Positions 25,147 through 31,912 of a stretch of DNA of 32,853 bases are shown here, in pieces; position 1 is the first letter of the stretch; each line of letters starts with the position of its first letter. The notes below the pieces were generated by a model that worked only from the letters and a program-made list of their open reading frames with translations, searched no databases and was not told the origin of the DNA. Location of the stretch: positions 1-32,853 of the IMG/VR virus record IMGVR_UViG_3300025767_000075. One strand, given 5' to 3'. Both the position numbers and the translations under genes were made by a program. This DNA is from a virus.

Positions 25147-27624
25147 ATGGCCGACACCACGTTAACAGATCTTATAAAAATCATGCGTTCAGAAATGAAG
25201 CAGTCTGATGAAATAATCGAAACTCAAAAAGAGACGAAAGCATCTATTGACGCGTTGACCGCTGTATTCATGAAGAAGTTTAAACGAGAAGAACGTGGTG
25301 GTTTAGACAAACTAGAAGATAAAATAGAAGCTCCTAAATCTCAAACCGGTGGCTATGATATTAAACTGCCTGATCTTCCAGGTAAAGGTATGTTCGATAA
25401 CCTTATAGTTATGGGAGCTCGGTTACTAAGTACAATAAATGGTATTGCATTAGGTATTGCTGGAGTTGTAGCTGCATTTGCTGGTATACGTGGCTGGGAA
25501 TTAGATGCAATTAAAAACATAGAATCTATAGGGAAAAGATTAAAAGGATTATTTCCTGGAGCTATTGCTACAAAAATCGGCGATGCTATGGATCTTCTGA
25601 GAGTAAGCGTTGCTAAATTCTTTGGCATAGATCCCATGAATGGAAAACTTTTAGCGAATGGTTCTAGGGTTGGGCCAAAAGGATTTCTTCCTAAGGTGGC
25701 ATATGCAAAAGGCTTCACTCAAATAATAGGTGAAGCCTTTGATTTATTTAGATCAAGCATCTTGACAAAATTTGGTATTGATCCGGCAACCGGTAAAATG
25801 TTAGCATTAACAGGAGATTCTGCCAAAGATGCAACGCCCATAGCAAGAGTAATTGGTAGACTTGGAATACAACTAAGAAGCTTATTTAAGCCGGTGCGAG
25901 CTATGGCAAGTGCCTTAGGAGGTTTCTTTAAAGGCGACACATTTAAAGGTATATCAAAATTTGTTGGAGCAGGCGGTAAATTAATTCTTGCTGTGTTTAA
26001 GAAGGTTTTTTATCCTATCGGACTTGTGTTTTCTGCATTTGATGGAATTAAAGCTTTTATGGATAGCGATGCGCAAACCATAATAGGAAAACTAGGTGAT
26101 GGTGTTGGAGCCTTTGTCGGTGACTTTATTGGTGCACCATTTGATCTTTTAAAGTCAGGAATCAATTGGGTCTTTGACAAAGTATTTGGCGTAACACGAG
26201 ATGAAAACGGTAATGTCACTTCCCAAGGATGGGCAAGCTGGGCATCCACTAAAATGTCTGAGTTTAGTTTTGAGAAAGTAATAGGTAGTATTATTGCTGC
26301 GCCATGGAAAGTAATAGAAGCTGCATGGCTTTGGATAAAAGACTTATTCACAGATCCAGTTGGAACAATAAAGAAAAGCTGGGAAACACTTACAGGAGCA
26401 TTTACCAGCTTCGGAACTTTTATTTACGACAGCATGCTAAAGCCAGCATGGGACTGGGTTAGTGGAATATTCGCAGATCCAGTCGGAACAATAAAGAAAA
26501 GTTGGGAAACACTTACAGGAGCATATGCAAATTTTGGCTCTTTCATTTACGATAAGGTGCTTAAGCCAGCGTGGGATTGGGTTAGCGGAATATTTACGTG
26601 GCTAGACACTGATAAGCCTGAAGATTCTGAAGGTTGGTCAATATCAAAATTAGTTACAGGCGTATTTAAAAGTGTAAAAACGTTTCTTAGTGGAATGTTC
26701 TCTTGGACCAAGCCTAAAGATTCTGAAGATTCTGAAGGTTGGGGAGTATCAAAATTAGTTAAAGACGTATTTCAAAATGTAAAAACGTTTCTTAGTGATT
26801 TATTTACGTTTGACTCATCAAAAATAACTCTGGCAGACATTGCAGGTAAAGCAGTAGACATTTATATGATTGTTCCAAATCTAGTACTTAAGGCAGTCAC
26901 GGGAATAGGCAGCTGGTTAGCAGGGTTATTTGGATTTAAAGAAACTGAAGCGAAGCTAGAAGAAGCAGGCAAGTTTTCTATTAGTGAGTTAGCAATGAAA
27001 GCATTCAGTGGTGTCAAGAACTGGATTACAGAAAAATTCTCAGGTGAGATTAAAATAGGAAATTTTTCAACCAATATTGGCGATATCATAAAAAGCGTAG
27101 GAGACAGTCTTAGCTTAGTTAAAGATATATTAACTGCGACAGTTCAATATGAAATTACTCGTATTAGTAATGGTTTTAAAAATTCATTTGATCGCATTGC
27201 AAACTTTATCAACAACCTAGGCGATAATCTTTATATTATCGCATCAAAGAATTTACAATTTGAATTAGCTCCAATTGCTATCAAAAATCCTTTTACCGGT
27301 AATACTCTTGTCGAAATACCTGGATTTAAAGCTGGTGTTGGAGATGCAGAAACAAGAGCAGCTGCTCAGAGCAGAATAGATACAAGAACCACTTTATCTC
27401 AAAATAGAATTACGGCTCGTGAATCAGAAACATCTGCAGCCATGTGGGCCGTACAGGCCAAGCAAAATGAGTTAGCAGCTACCGTTCAAAACTTTGTTGT
27501 TAACAATATTAACAATAGTCAAACCAATGCTAACACAAACAATGCTAGAAGTTACGTTGCCACTGGCAGTACATCAGATACATTTGATCTAGTTGGCAGC
27601 GGCAACGTACAAGGTGCTTTTTAA
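25147..27624 (+). CDS. 29: Tape measure / baseplate hub protein gp29-like
   Basis: An 825-residue protein. It has a charged coiled-coil-like N-terminus (1-65), a hydrophobic segment at about 84-114 (Ala/Gly/Ile-rich), and long helical, repeat-containing central regions with hydrophobic stretches, ending in an Asn/Ser/Gln-rich tail. This is the usual build of tape measures, which set tail length and leave through the tube at infection. Internal repeats: a FGIDPxxGK unit near 155 and 210, a 41-residue unit twice in tandem (about 403-484), and a DSEGWxxSKLV unit twice (about 493 and 528). It begins right after the gp26 extension stop and ends against the gp32 stop. No recognisable lytic domain. 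Confidence 0.82.
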   Translation: MADTTLTDLIKIMRSEMKQSDEIIETQKETKASIDALTAVFMKKFKREERGGLDKLEDKIEAPKSQTGGYDIKLPDLPGKGMFDNLIVMGARLLSTINGIALGIAGVVAAFAGIRGWELDAIKNIESIGKRLKGLFPGAIATKIGDAMDLLRVSVAKFFGIDPMNGKLLANGSRVGPKGFLPKVAYAKGFTQIIGEAFDLFRSSILTKFGIDPATGKMLALTGDSAKDATPIARVIGRLGIQLRSLFKPVRAMASALGGFFKGDTFKGISKFVGAGGKLILAVFKKVFYPIGLVFSAFDGIKAFMDSDAQTIIGKLGDGVGAFVGDFIGAPFDLLKSGINWVFDKVFGVTRDENGNVTSQGWASWASTKMSEFSFEKVIGSIIAAPWKVIEAAWLWIKDLFTDPVGTIKKSWETLTGAFTSFGTFIYDSMLKPAWDWVSGIFADPVGTIKKSWETLTGAYANFGSFIYDKVLKPAWDWVSGIFTWLDTDKPEDSEGWSISKLVTGVFKSVKTFLSGMFSWTKPKDSEDSEGWGVSKLVKDVFQNVKTFLSDLFTFDSSKITLADIAGKAVDIYMIVPNLVLKAVTGIGSWLAGLFGFKETEAKLEEAGKFSISELAMKAFSGVKNWITEKFSGEIKIGNFSTNIGDIIKSVGDSLSLVKDILTATVQYEITRISNGFKNSFDRIANFINNLGDNLYIIASKNLQFELAPIAIKNPFTGNTLVEIPGFKAGVGDAETRAAAQSRIDTRTTLSQNRITARESETSAAMWAVQAKQNELAATVQNFVVNNINNSQTNANTNNARSYVATGSTSDTFDLVGSGNVQGAF
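25708..25740 (+). other. Perfect 11-bp inverted repeat within the tape measure
   Basis: AAAGGCTTCAC (25708-25718) is the exact reverse complement of GTGAAGCCTTT (25730-25740), with an 11-base loop. It codes for KGFTQIIGEAF between two FGIDP repeats. On the minus strand the stem is followed by TGC, with no long U-run; on the plus strand by GATTTATTTAG. Confidence 0.5.
26353..26598 (+). repeat. Tandem 123-bp repeat (41 codons, two copies) in the tape measure
   Basis: Copy 1 starts at 26353 and copy 2 at 26476. Each begins GATCCAGT and codes DPVGTIKKSWETLTGA, then a variable middle, then LKPAWDWVSGIF. The ends are nearly identical in DNA; the middles differ, mostly at third positions. Confidence 0.85.
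26623..26797 (+). repeat. Second in-frame repeat pair (105-bp period) in the tape measure
   Basis: About 70 matching bases start at 26623 and again at 26728, coding DSEGWxxSKLV followed by VFxxVKTFLS. The second copy is preceded by an extra GATTCTGAA, duplicating the DSE motif. Confidence 0.75.
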
Positions 27625-28533
27625 TTAATCAACTTCTGCAAGTTTAGCAAAATAGCTGAGTGTGTCATCGTCATCTTCGACTTTAACATTCTCTGCTGTT
27701 ACTGGTGCTTGAGTACGTTGAGGTTCAGGAGCTGACTCAGGCTCGTTCATTTGTCGAGTCTGAGCAATAGTCGGTTCACCTGCATTAGCAAATTCTCCAA
27801 GTACTGTCATCAACTTAGTTTTAAGTTCATCATAAGTTTTATAGCTTGTAGGATCAGACCATTCGGCTAGATCATACATTTTATCATAAATGGTTTCTAG
27901 TTGACTGTCATCGCCACCCAAGAGTGGAGCTGGACGAGCAAACTCAGATTTATCATAGTTACGATAGCCTTCGACATTACGAATCTTAAGTTTAAAGTCT
28001 GCGCCTTCCCACATATCAAATGGATTTACTGCATCTTCATCAGCAAATTCAGGTTGCATCATATCCATAATCTTGTCATGGATTTTCTTACCAAACTGAT
28101 ACAAGAAGACTTTGCCTTCACGCTCAGGATTAGATGGATCAGATACAACATAGACGTTAGTTACATAATGCAACCGACGCTTTTGCCGACGTGCAGCCTC
28201 TTTGTCTTCTTCGATACCAGTATTCCATAGTCTAGAATTAAGTTCACCGACTGGATCGTTTTGACCGATTGATGTGAGGGATTTTTCGATATACCATTGA
28301 CCAGTTGGTCCTTTAAAACCATGGTCCCAGTACCGTGCCCAAGGTAGTTCGGCTCCTTCACGGGCAGGAAGGAATCGTAGAATAGCGTAACCATTACCGG
28401 CTTGATCTACTGTAGGTTTCCACAGGCGGTCATCCGCATAAGACTTCTTCTCGCCACCGCCGCCAGCGCCTTCGGCTGCCTTGATGAGTTTAGAGATGTT
28501 ATCTTTGTTACGTTTTAGATTTGCAAAAGACAT
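27625..28533 (-). CDS. 32: Single-stranded DNA-binding protein gp32 (zinc-less type)
   Basis: A 302-residue protein starting MSFANLKRNKDN. It fits gp32 by WKPTVDQAGNGYAILRFLP, DHGFKGPTGQWYIEKSLTS, LHYVTNVYVVSDPSNPEREG, KVFLYQFGKKIHDKIMDMM, and WEGADFKLKIRNVEGYRNYD. The acidic C-terminus (VEDDDDTLSYFAKLAEVD) is where gp32 binds replication partners. The T4 zinc site (His and three Cys) is missing: that region has no Cys, as in cyanophage gp32. The frame extends to ATG 28581, but the start at 28533 has TAAGGA upstream and the family-typical first residues. It has its own TGTACA promoter. Its stop abuts that of the convergent tape measure. Confidence 0.92.
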   Translation of the reverse strand: MSFANLKRNKDNISKLIKAAEGAGGGGEKKSYADDRLWKPTVDQAGNGYAILRFLPAREGAELPWARYWDHGFKGPTGQWYIEKSLTSIGQNDPVGELNSRLWNTGIEEDKEAARRQKRRLHYVTNVYVVSDPSNPEREGKVFLYQFGKKIHDKIMDMMQPEFADEDAVNPFDMWEGADFKLKIRNVEGYRNYDKSEFARPAPLLGGDDSQLETIYDKMYDLAEWSDPTSYKTYDELKTKLMTVLGEFANAGEPTIAQTRQMNEPESAPEPQRTQAPVTAENVKVEDDDDTLSYFAKLAEVD

Positions 28534-28569
28534 ATATTTTTCCTTATTTGCTGTAGTATTGACTGTATT

Positions 28570-28598
28570 ATTATACACCATTCATACGTTGATGTACA
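28570..28598 (-). promoter_or_regulatory. Early-type promoter before gp32 (TGTACA-17-TATAAT)
   Basis: TGTACA at 28593-28598, 17 bases, then TATAAT at 28570-28575 (minus strand). The predicted start is near 28563, giving a leader of about 30 bases with TAAGGA before the gp32 ATG. It is the best -10 match of the four-member family. Confidence 0.78.
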
Positions 28599-28604
28599 CT
28601 GTAT

Positions 28605-29621
28605 TTATTCAAAAACAATTTCTTTTTGTAAACTGTTTTGCTTATCTATCTCTTCAAACTGTTCACGTTTAATTGAGATAACTTGACATGCTTCAACAGA
28701 ACTACATGGATGACCTATCTCTGTAAATCTTCCTTGCTCTAGTTTTTGAATGAATTCTAATCTTTTTATAGAGTAATATATTTCACCCATTGTTTGATCG
28801 TATAAGTTACCTAGTACTAAATCATTATTATCGTCTAAACAACAGGCGTACCAATCTCCGTTTGGAGCAATGTATGATTGGATTTTAATTCTTTCTATCT
28901 GCGGACAACTTAGGTTTGACTTTTTAGTTACGCCTAACAATCCTTGTTTAGCTAAACTTCTCTCTGACCATAATCCTGGTTTGCTATGGTGTATTTCAAT
29001 ATGATCGGGGCAAAACTCTCTTAGCATATTTCTAGTTAAATCGAAATTGCTATATGCTACTGCTTCACCTTCTTTTACTTGATCTGGATTTTTTCCAGAA
29101 TATAGCTTAATAGTAGTTGCGTATTCAATTGCTGGCATCACCATTATATCAATCTTTATTGATGACTGATTTTCTGTATGTAGATCTATAAATGTTTTAA
29201 GTTGTTTAATAACACTTTTGAAACTAATCTTTTTAACTGCACGATAGGATGCTTCATCATGACCATCGACGTTCACGCCAACACAATCAATTAAATTTTC
29301 TTCTACCATTGCGGCAGATATTTTGCGTGACATTAACGCAAAATTGCTAAGAAAATTTATTTGTATATGAGGAATTTGCTTTCTAATATATCTTAAAATA
29401 TCTAAAAAGTCTTTATGATATACAGCCTCACCGTTTTCTGATATATGAATAGCTTTTAATTCTTTAAAAATGCCGTCTTTATCATCTTTTATTTCATCAA
29501 CTATCTTATAAACTAATTTGGTTTCCATATCAAAGTTATGTTTGGTGCCCCGTGATGTGGGACACCAGATGCACTTTGCATTACATCTATTGGACAGTGC
29601 TAGATTTACCTGTTTTAACAT
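28605..29621 (-). CDS. Radical SAM enzyme with SPASM/twitch-like C-terminus
   Basis: A 338-residue protein. Cys13-x3-Cys17-x2-Cys20 in LSNRCNAKCIWCPTSRG is the radical SAM [4Fe-4S] motif, and HISENGEAVYH (about 59-69) has the GE motif that contacts SAM. The C-terminus has Cys239, then 15 residues, Gly255-x4-Cys260, and Cys306-x5-Cys312, as in SPASM or twitch domains holding an extra iron-sulphur cluster. Such enzymes usually modify peptides, proteins or small metabolites through a 5'-deoxyadenosyl radical. The substrate here is unknown. It is the last gene of an operon with gp33 and a 58-residue basic protein whose end overlaps its start by 35 bases. RBS weak. It lies between gp33 and gp32, so it is an accessory insertion among replication and transcription genes. 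Confidence 0.85.
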   Translation of the reverse strand: MLKQVNLALSNRCNAKCIWCPTSRGTKHNFDMETKLVYKIVDEIKDDKDGIFKELKAIHISENGEAVYHKDFLDILRYIRKQIPHIQINFLSNFALMSRKISAAMVEENLIDCVGVNVDGHDEASYRAVKKISFKSVIKQLKTFIDLHTENQSSIKIDIMVMPAIEYATTIKLYSGKNPDQVKEGEAVAYSNFDLTRNMLREFCPDHIEIHHSKPGLWSERSLAKQGLLGVTKKSNLSCPQIERIKIQSYIAPNGDWYACCLDDNNDLVLGNLYDQTMGEIYYSIKRLEFIQKLEQGRFTEIGHPCSSVEACQVISIKREQFEEIDKQNSLQKEIVFE

Positions 29622-29763
29622 TTAATTTTGATTTCTTTCTTCGGAGTTTTCGCATTTTCGTATAAAAGCTATCGGTCCTCGATAGTAAAGTTTGCTTAAG
29701 GTTTCTGCGTTTAATACGAGCAGCTTCAGATTTTGCCATACGTTCGTCACGAGATGTGGACAT
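29587..29763 (-). CDS. Small very basic protein, unknown function
   Basis: A 58-residue protein, MSTSRDERMAKSEAARIKRR onwards, with about a third Lys/Arg and no acidic C-terminal half. AGGAG lies 7 bases before this ATG; an upstream in-frame ATG at 29781 has no such site. It could bind nucleic acid or the host polymerase, or it could be a substrate of the radical SAM enzyme that follows, since its last 35 bases overlap that gene. It lacks Cys and has no leader-core pattern that would clearly mark a RiPP precursor. I do not recognise the family. Confidence 0.65.
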   Translation of the reverse strand: MSTSRDERMAKSEAARIKRRNLKQTLLSRTDSFYTKMRKLRRKKSKLNVKTGKSSTVQ

Positions 29764-29773
29764 TTGTATTCTC

Positions 29774-30004
29774 CTATTCAAAAAGTAAAGTGTTTCCTTT
29801 CGGAAGAAAGTTAAGCCGCATTGCTTCGGCTTCTATTTTATCTCGAATCGGGGTGGATATAAATTTCTTTACATCCTCAGGATCAATGGCATTTTTATCA
29901 CAGACGTCGAGAACTGCATCCATGTATGTCATTTTCTGTTTGATGACAGCATTCTCAATAAGAACACTGAATTTTGATTTAGTTAAGAATTTTGATTCAA
30001 TCAT
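29774..30004 (-). CDS. 33: Late transcription co-activator gp33
   Basis: A 76-residue protein from ATG 30004: MIESKFLTKSKFSVLIENAV, then MTYMDAVLDVCDKNAIDPED, VKKFISTPIRDKIEAEA and LNFLPKGNTLLFE. The middle and the LxPKxN ending agree with cyanophage-type gp33; T4 gp33 is longer (112). gp33 binds the beta flap of host RNA polymerase and links it to the gp45 clamp so that gp55 can use TATAAATA promoters, several of which are present here. GGAG precedes the start, and the ATG overlaps the upstream stop by 8 bases. The frame extends upstream to 30076, but that part is inside the previous gene. Confidence 0.78.
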   Translation of the reverse strand: MIESKFLTKSKFSVLIENAVIKQKMTYMDAVLDVCDKNAIDPEDVKKFISTPIRDKIEAEAMRLNFLPKGNTLLFE

Positions 30005-30479
30005 AGTCGCTCCAGACAGTACCGATATCTTCATAGAAGACACCATGCGTACGCTTGATTTCACCGTCTTTATCATAGGCAGGTACAGCGCAACGCCATT
30101 TGATCAGAGACTTACCGTACTCACCATAGAAATCATCAGCATATACGCCATCACGCAAATAGCGTTCTAGGTTTCGAATATAGGCTTGACAATTATGAAA
30201 CCGACTATATGCACCGGTTTTATTATTAGTATCCAGCTTCATAGCTTTACGCTCTGCGGACATAAGATCTTTTTGTGTCTTAATCCAGTTACGTACACTC
30301 TTGAGAGACATAGGCTGATCCTCTGGTACAGCTAATACATCAGGATGTATATTCTTATACGTTGGAGGATTTTTTGCCATACGCTTCTCACGTGCTAACT
30401 TAAGGCGTTCACCTGCAGCTGCGCGCTGCTCTTCTGACATTGGCTTACGTTTTTTACGAATTTTTACAGACTTGTTCAT
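29997..30479 (-). CDS. Conserved phage protein of unknown function, gp33 operon
   Basis: A 160-residue protein. It has a strongly basic N-terminus (KSVKIRKKRKPMSEEQRAAA, then RLKLAREKRMAKNPPTYKN) that looks helical and nucleic-acid-binding. A middle helix, SLKSVRNWIKTQKDLM, is followed by YSRFHNCQAYIRNLERYLRD, and the C-terminus (WRCAVPAYDKDGEIKRTHGV) is beta-type. Similar genes occur beside gp33 in marine T4-like phages. AAGGAG precedes the ATG. First gene of the operon led by the promoter at 30504-30532. Function unknown. Confidence 0.75.
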   Translation of the reverse strand: MNKSVKIRKKRKPMSEEQRAAAGERLKLAREKRMAKNPPTYKNIHPDVLAVPEDQPMSLKSVRNWIKTQKDLMSAERKAMKLDTNNKTGAYSRFHNCQAYIRNLERYLRDGVYADDFYGEYGKSLIKWRCAVPAYDKDGEIKRTHGVFYEDIGTVWSDYD

Positions 30480-30503
30480 AATGTACTCCTTATTGATAAT
30501 ACT

Positions 30504-30532
30504 ATTCTAACACAGTTTTAATCGGATGTACA
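30504..30532 (-). promoter_or_regulatory. Early-type promoter before the gp33/radical SAM operon (TGTACA-17-TAGAAT)
   Basis: TGTACA at 30527-30532, 17 bases, then TAGAAT at 30504-30509 on the minus strand, in the 56-base gap after the small membrane protein. The flanking AACTG before TGTACA is shared with the promoter at 32795. Confidence 0.75.
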
Positions 30533-30535
30533 CAG

Positions 30536-30739
30536 TTATTTTTCGTCTAGGGGAATTAATTCTATTTCGCCATCGCTGTGGCGTTTCCATTTTACCATAT
30601 TTTCTTTAATAAGATAATCAATAGTCGAGTTGACTATATCATCTCTAAAGTCATCGCCGTCCCGTTTGCCGAGACGGTAGGTTGCATATGCCGTAACAAC
30701 TGTTACAACAGCAAAAACGTACTCTAATGGAATGTACAT
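30536..30739 (-). CDS. Small single-pass membrane protein
   Basis: A 67-residue protein, MYIPLEYVFAVVTVVTAYAT, then YRLGKRDGDDF. One membrane helix at about 7-20 is followed by a positively charged residue cluster, so the C-terminal 45 residues probably face the cytoplasm. Short proteins of this build (MYIPxEYV... YATYKLG) are common in marine T4-like phages, with no known role. AGGAG precedes the ATG. It has a late promoter of its own although it lies among early genes. Confidence 0.72.
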   Translation of the reverse strand: MYIPLEYVFAVVTVVTAYATYRLGKRDGDDFRDDIVNSTIDYLIKENMVKWKRHSDGEIELIPLDEK

Positions 30740-30757
30740 ATTATCTCCTATATTAGA

Positions 30758-30765
30758 TATTTATA
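30758..30765 (-). promoter_or_regulatory. Late promoter inside the early gene cluster
   Basis: TATAAATA on the minus strand, 19 bases before the membrane-protein ATG, overlapping the TAA stop (30761-30763) of the upstream gene. It would allow that gene alone to be switched on late. Confidence 0.65.
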
Positions 30766-31036
30766 CAGGAGATGCAGTAAAGTCAATTACTGAGTCAACT
30801 CGAAAAGATCGCCATCCTTTATTTTCTACGTCCCATACTGCTAGGACATTATCATTCCGCGCTTTTACTTCGCGTTCTGCAATTTTACCATTCTCAATCA
30901 GTCGATCGTTAAGCGTACAAAGCATACGTCTTTCTGTACCATCAACTTTCTTAAAAAGAACACTACACTCGCGGAGCTGCAAATGCTTAATCATTTCGCT
31001 ACGTTCCACCGTAACCTCCATTGTCATTTCACTCAT
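30761..31036 (-). CDS. SH3-like beta-barrel phage protein (WYL_2 / DUF2693 type)
   Basis: A 91-residue protein. The core CSVLFKKVDGTERRMLCTL followed by LAVWDVENKGWRSFRVDSV is the signature of this widespread small phage family. Its fold is predicted as an SH3-like barrel and its function is not established. The start at 31036 is chosen because GGAGG lies 11 bases upstream; the ATG at 31054 contains that site itself, and ATG 31027 is also possible. It overlaps the stop of the previous gene by 8 bases. Confidence 0.75.
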   Translation of the reverse strand: MSEMTMEVTVERSEMIKHLQLRECSVLFKKVDGTERRMLCTLNDRLIENGKIAEREVKARNDNVLAVWDVENKGWRSFRVDSVIDFTASPV

Positions 31037-31331
31037 CACTGCTTTCGCCTCCATTAAATAATTCAGGTTTGAGTCGAATTACCTTCTCATCCCTTTCGTC
31101 CTTTTCATAAGAACTTTTTAAAATAAATTCATCAATATCGATGACTGCATCGCTATCATCGATCCAACTGGAAATTCCTATTTCCTCTTTAATCAGATCC
31201 ATACTTTCGGTCAGATGCCTGTTAATATTATCAATGCTTTCATTCCAAGCTAACGTTACTTCGCATAGAGCATTGATCTTCTTATCCATGTCATCAAGCT
31301 GAGCCTTAATAGGGTTCAGCATTAATTCCAT
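31029..31331 (-). CDS. Coiled-coil small protein, unknown function
   Basis: A 100-residue protein starting MELMLNPIKAQLDDMDKKIN. Residues 5-55 have heptad-like Leu/Ile spacing and should form a coiled coil. The remainder is acidic (SSWIDDSDAVIDIDEF, then ELFNGGESSDE at the end). The open frame runs back to 31487, but that part overlaps the upstream gene; the ATG at 31331 follows that gene's stop by 10 bases and has GGA 6 bases before it. Not recognised. Confidence 0.6.
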   Translation of the reverse strand: MELMLNPIKAQLDDMDKKINALCEVTLAWNESIDNINRHLTESMDLIKEEIGISSWIDDSDAVIDIDEFILKSSYEKDERDEKVIRLKPELFNGGESSDE

Positions 31332-31341
31332 TTCAATTCCA

Positions 31342-31614
31342 TTAATCCCACTCGTTGTCGTATCTGGTTGTTTCATACAAGGTTTCTCCATAATATTCTT
31401 TAGCATACTTTGATGCATCGGTCCAAGCATAAACATTATCTCCTTCTTTAGGAATGTCCATGAACGAACGGGCTTTTTTAGGTACACGTTTTGTGAGAGT
31501 TTTTGAGCTGGCCTTTACTTTAGCCATCCGCAGTTTTGTTGCTTTTTCGACTTTTTGTTTATGTGCGATTTTAGCGATAAGTGCAAGACGGTCTGCTTTT
31601 TGTTGATCAGTCAT
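31342..31614 (-). CDS. Small basic protein, unknown function
   Basis: A 90-residue protein: a Lys/Arg/Ala-rich N-terminal helix (MTDQQKADRLALIAKIAHKQ) to about residue 50, then ARSFMDIPKEGDNVYAWTDA and YAKEYYGETLY. The start at 31614 has GGAGAA upstream; the ATG at 31626 overlaps that site. First gene after the promoter at 31638-31666. Not recognised. Confidence 0.65.
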   Translation of the reverse strand: MTDQQKADRLALIAKIAHKQKVEKATKLRMAKVKASSKTLTKRVPKKARSFMDIPKEGDNVYAWTDASKYAKEYYGETLYETTRYDNEWD

Positions 31615-31637
31615 ATTATTCTCCATGTTATAAAATC

Positions 31638-31666
31638 ATACTACACTAAAAACATACTAATGTACA
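31638..31666 (-). promoter_or_regulatory. Early-type promoter (TGTACA-17-TAGTAT)
   Basis: TGTACA at 31661-31666, 17 bases, TAGTAT at 31638-31643 on the minus strand. It heads the three-gene group 31614-30761. A 7-bp inverted repeat touches its upstream side. Confidence 0.72.
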
Positions 31667-31683
31667 TGTGACAGGTTGTCACA
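31667..31683. other. 7-bp inverted repeat adjoining the promoter (operator or terminator candidate)
   Basis: TGTGACA and TGTCACA flank a 3-base loop and overlap the stop of the gene at 31679. No U-run follows the stem on the minus strand, so an operator next to the TGTACA box is as likely as a terminator. Confidence 0.45.
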
Positions 31684-31912
31684 CCCTTTTCGTGTTTGTT
31701 ATAAAGAATCCTTCTTTATGCTTCATTGCTTCTATCAGTTCGTTAAACATCTTATGACTCATTGTTACTAAATCATACTTATCGAGCTGCTCATTGTATT
31801 GACGAATAAAGACTCCGTGATCGTCAATGAACAACACTACATCTTCTTCTGCACCGGTATCGTCCATGACAGTTGTCACAGTTTCATCCCACTCGATTTC
31901 ATTAGTAAACAT
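31679..31912 (-). CDS. Small acidic conserved phage protein, unknown function
   Basis: A 77-residue protein: IEWDETVTTVMDDTGAEEDV, VLFIDDHGVFIRQYNEQLDK, YDLVTMSHKMFNELIEAM. The pattern WDETVxTVxDDTGAxEDV and FIRQxNE is familiar from marine T4-like phages, where it is a hypothetical protein. A weak TGGAAA precedes the ATG. It overlaps the end of the 38-codon gene by 11 bases. Confidence 0.7.
   Translation of the reverse strand: MFTNEIEWDETVTTVMDDTGAEEDVVLFIDDHGVFIRQYNEQLDKYDLVTMSHKMFNELIEAMKHKEGFFITNTKRV

Noticed and set aside
25353-26351. Several minus-strand open frames over the tape measure
   Set aside because: They mirror the repeated and AT-rich plus-strand coding sequence, and none has a ribosome site or family-like sequence.
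28534-28581. Longer gp32 starting at ATG 28581
   Set aside because: The added residues precede the family start MSFANL, lie over the -10 region, and the ribosome site is placed for 28533.
28601-28608. AATAAATA on the minus strand as a late promoter for gp32
   Set aside because: It is about 70 bases from the start, deviates from the consensus, and a better early-type promoter lies between.
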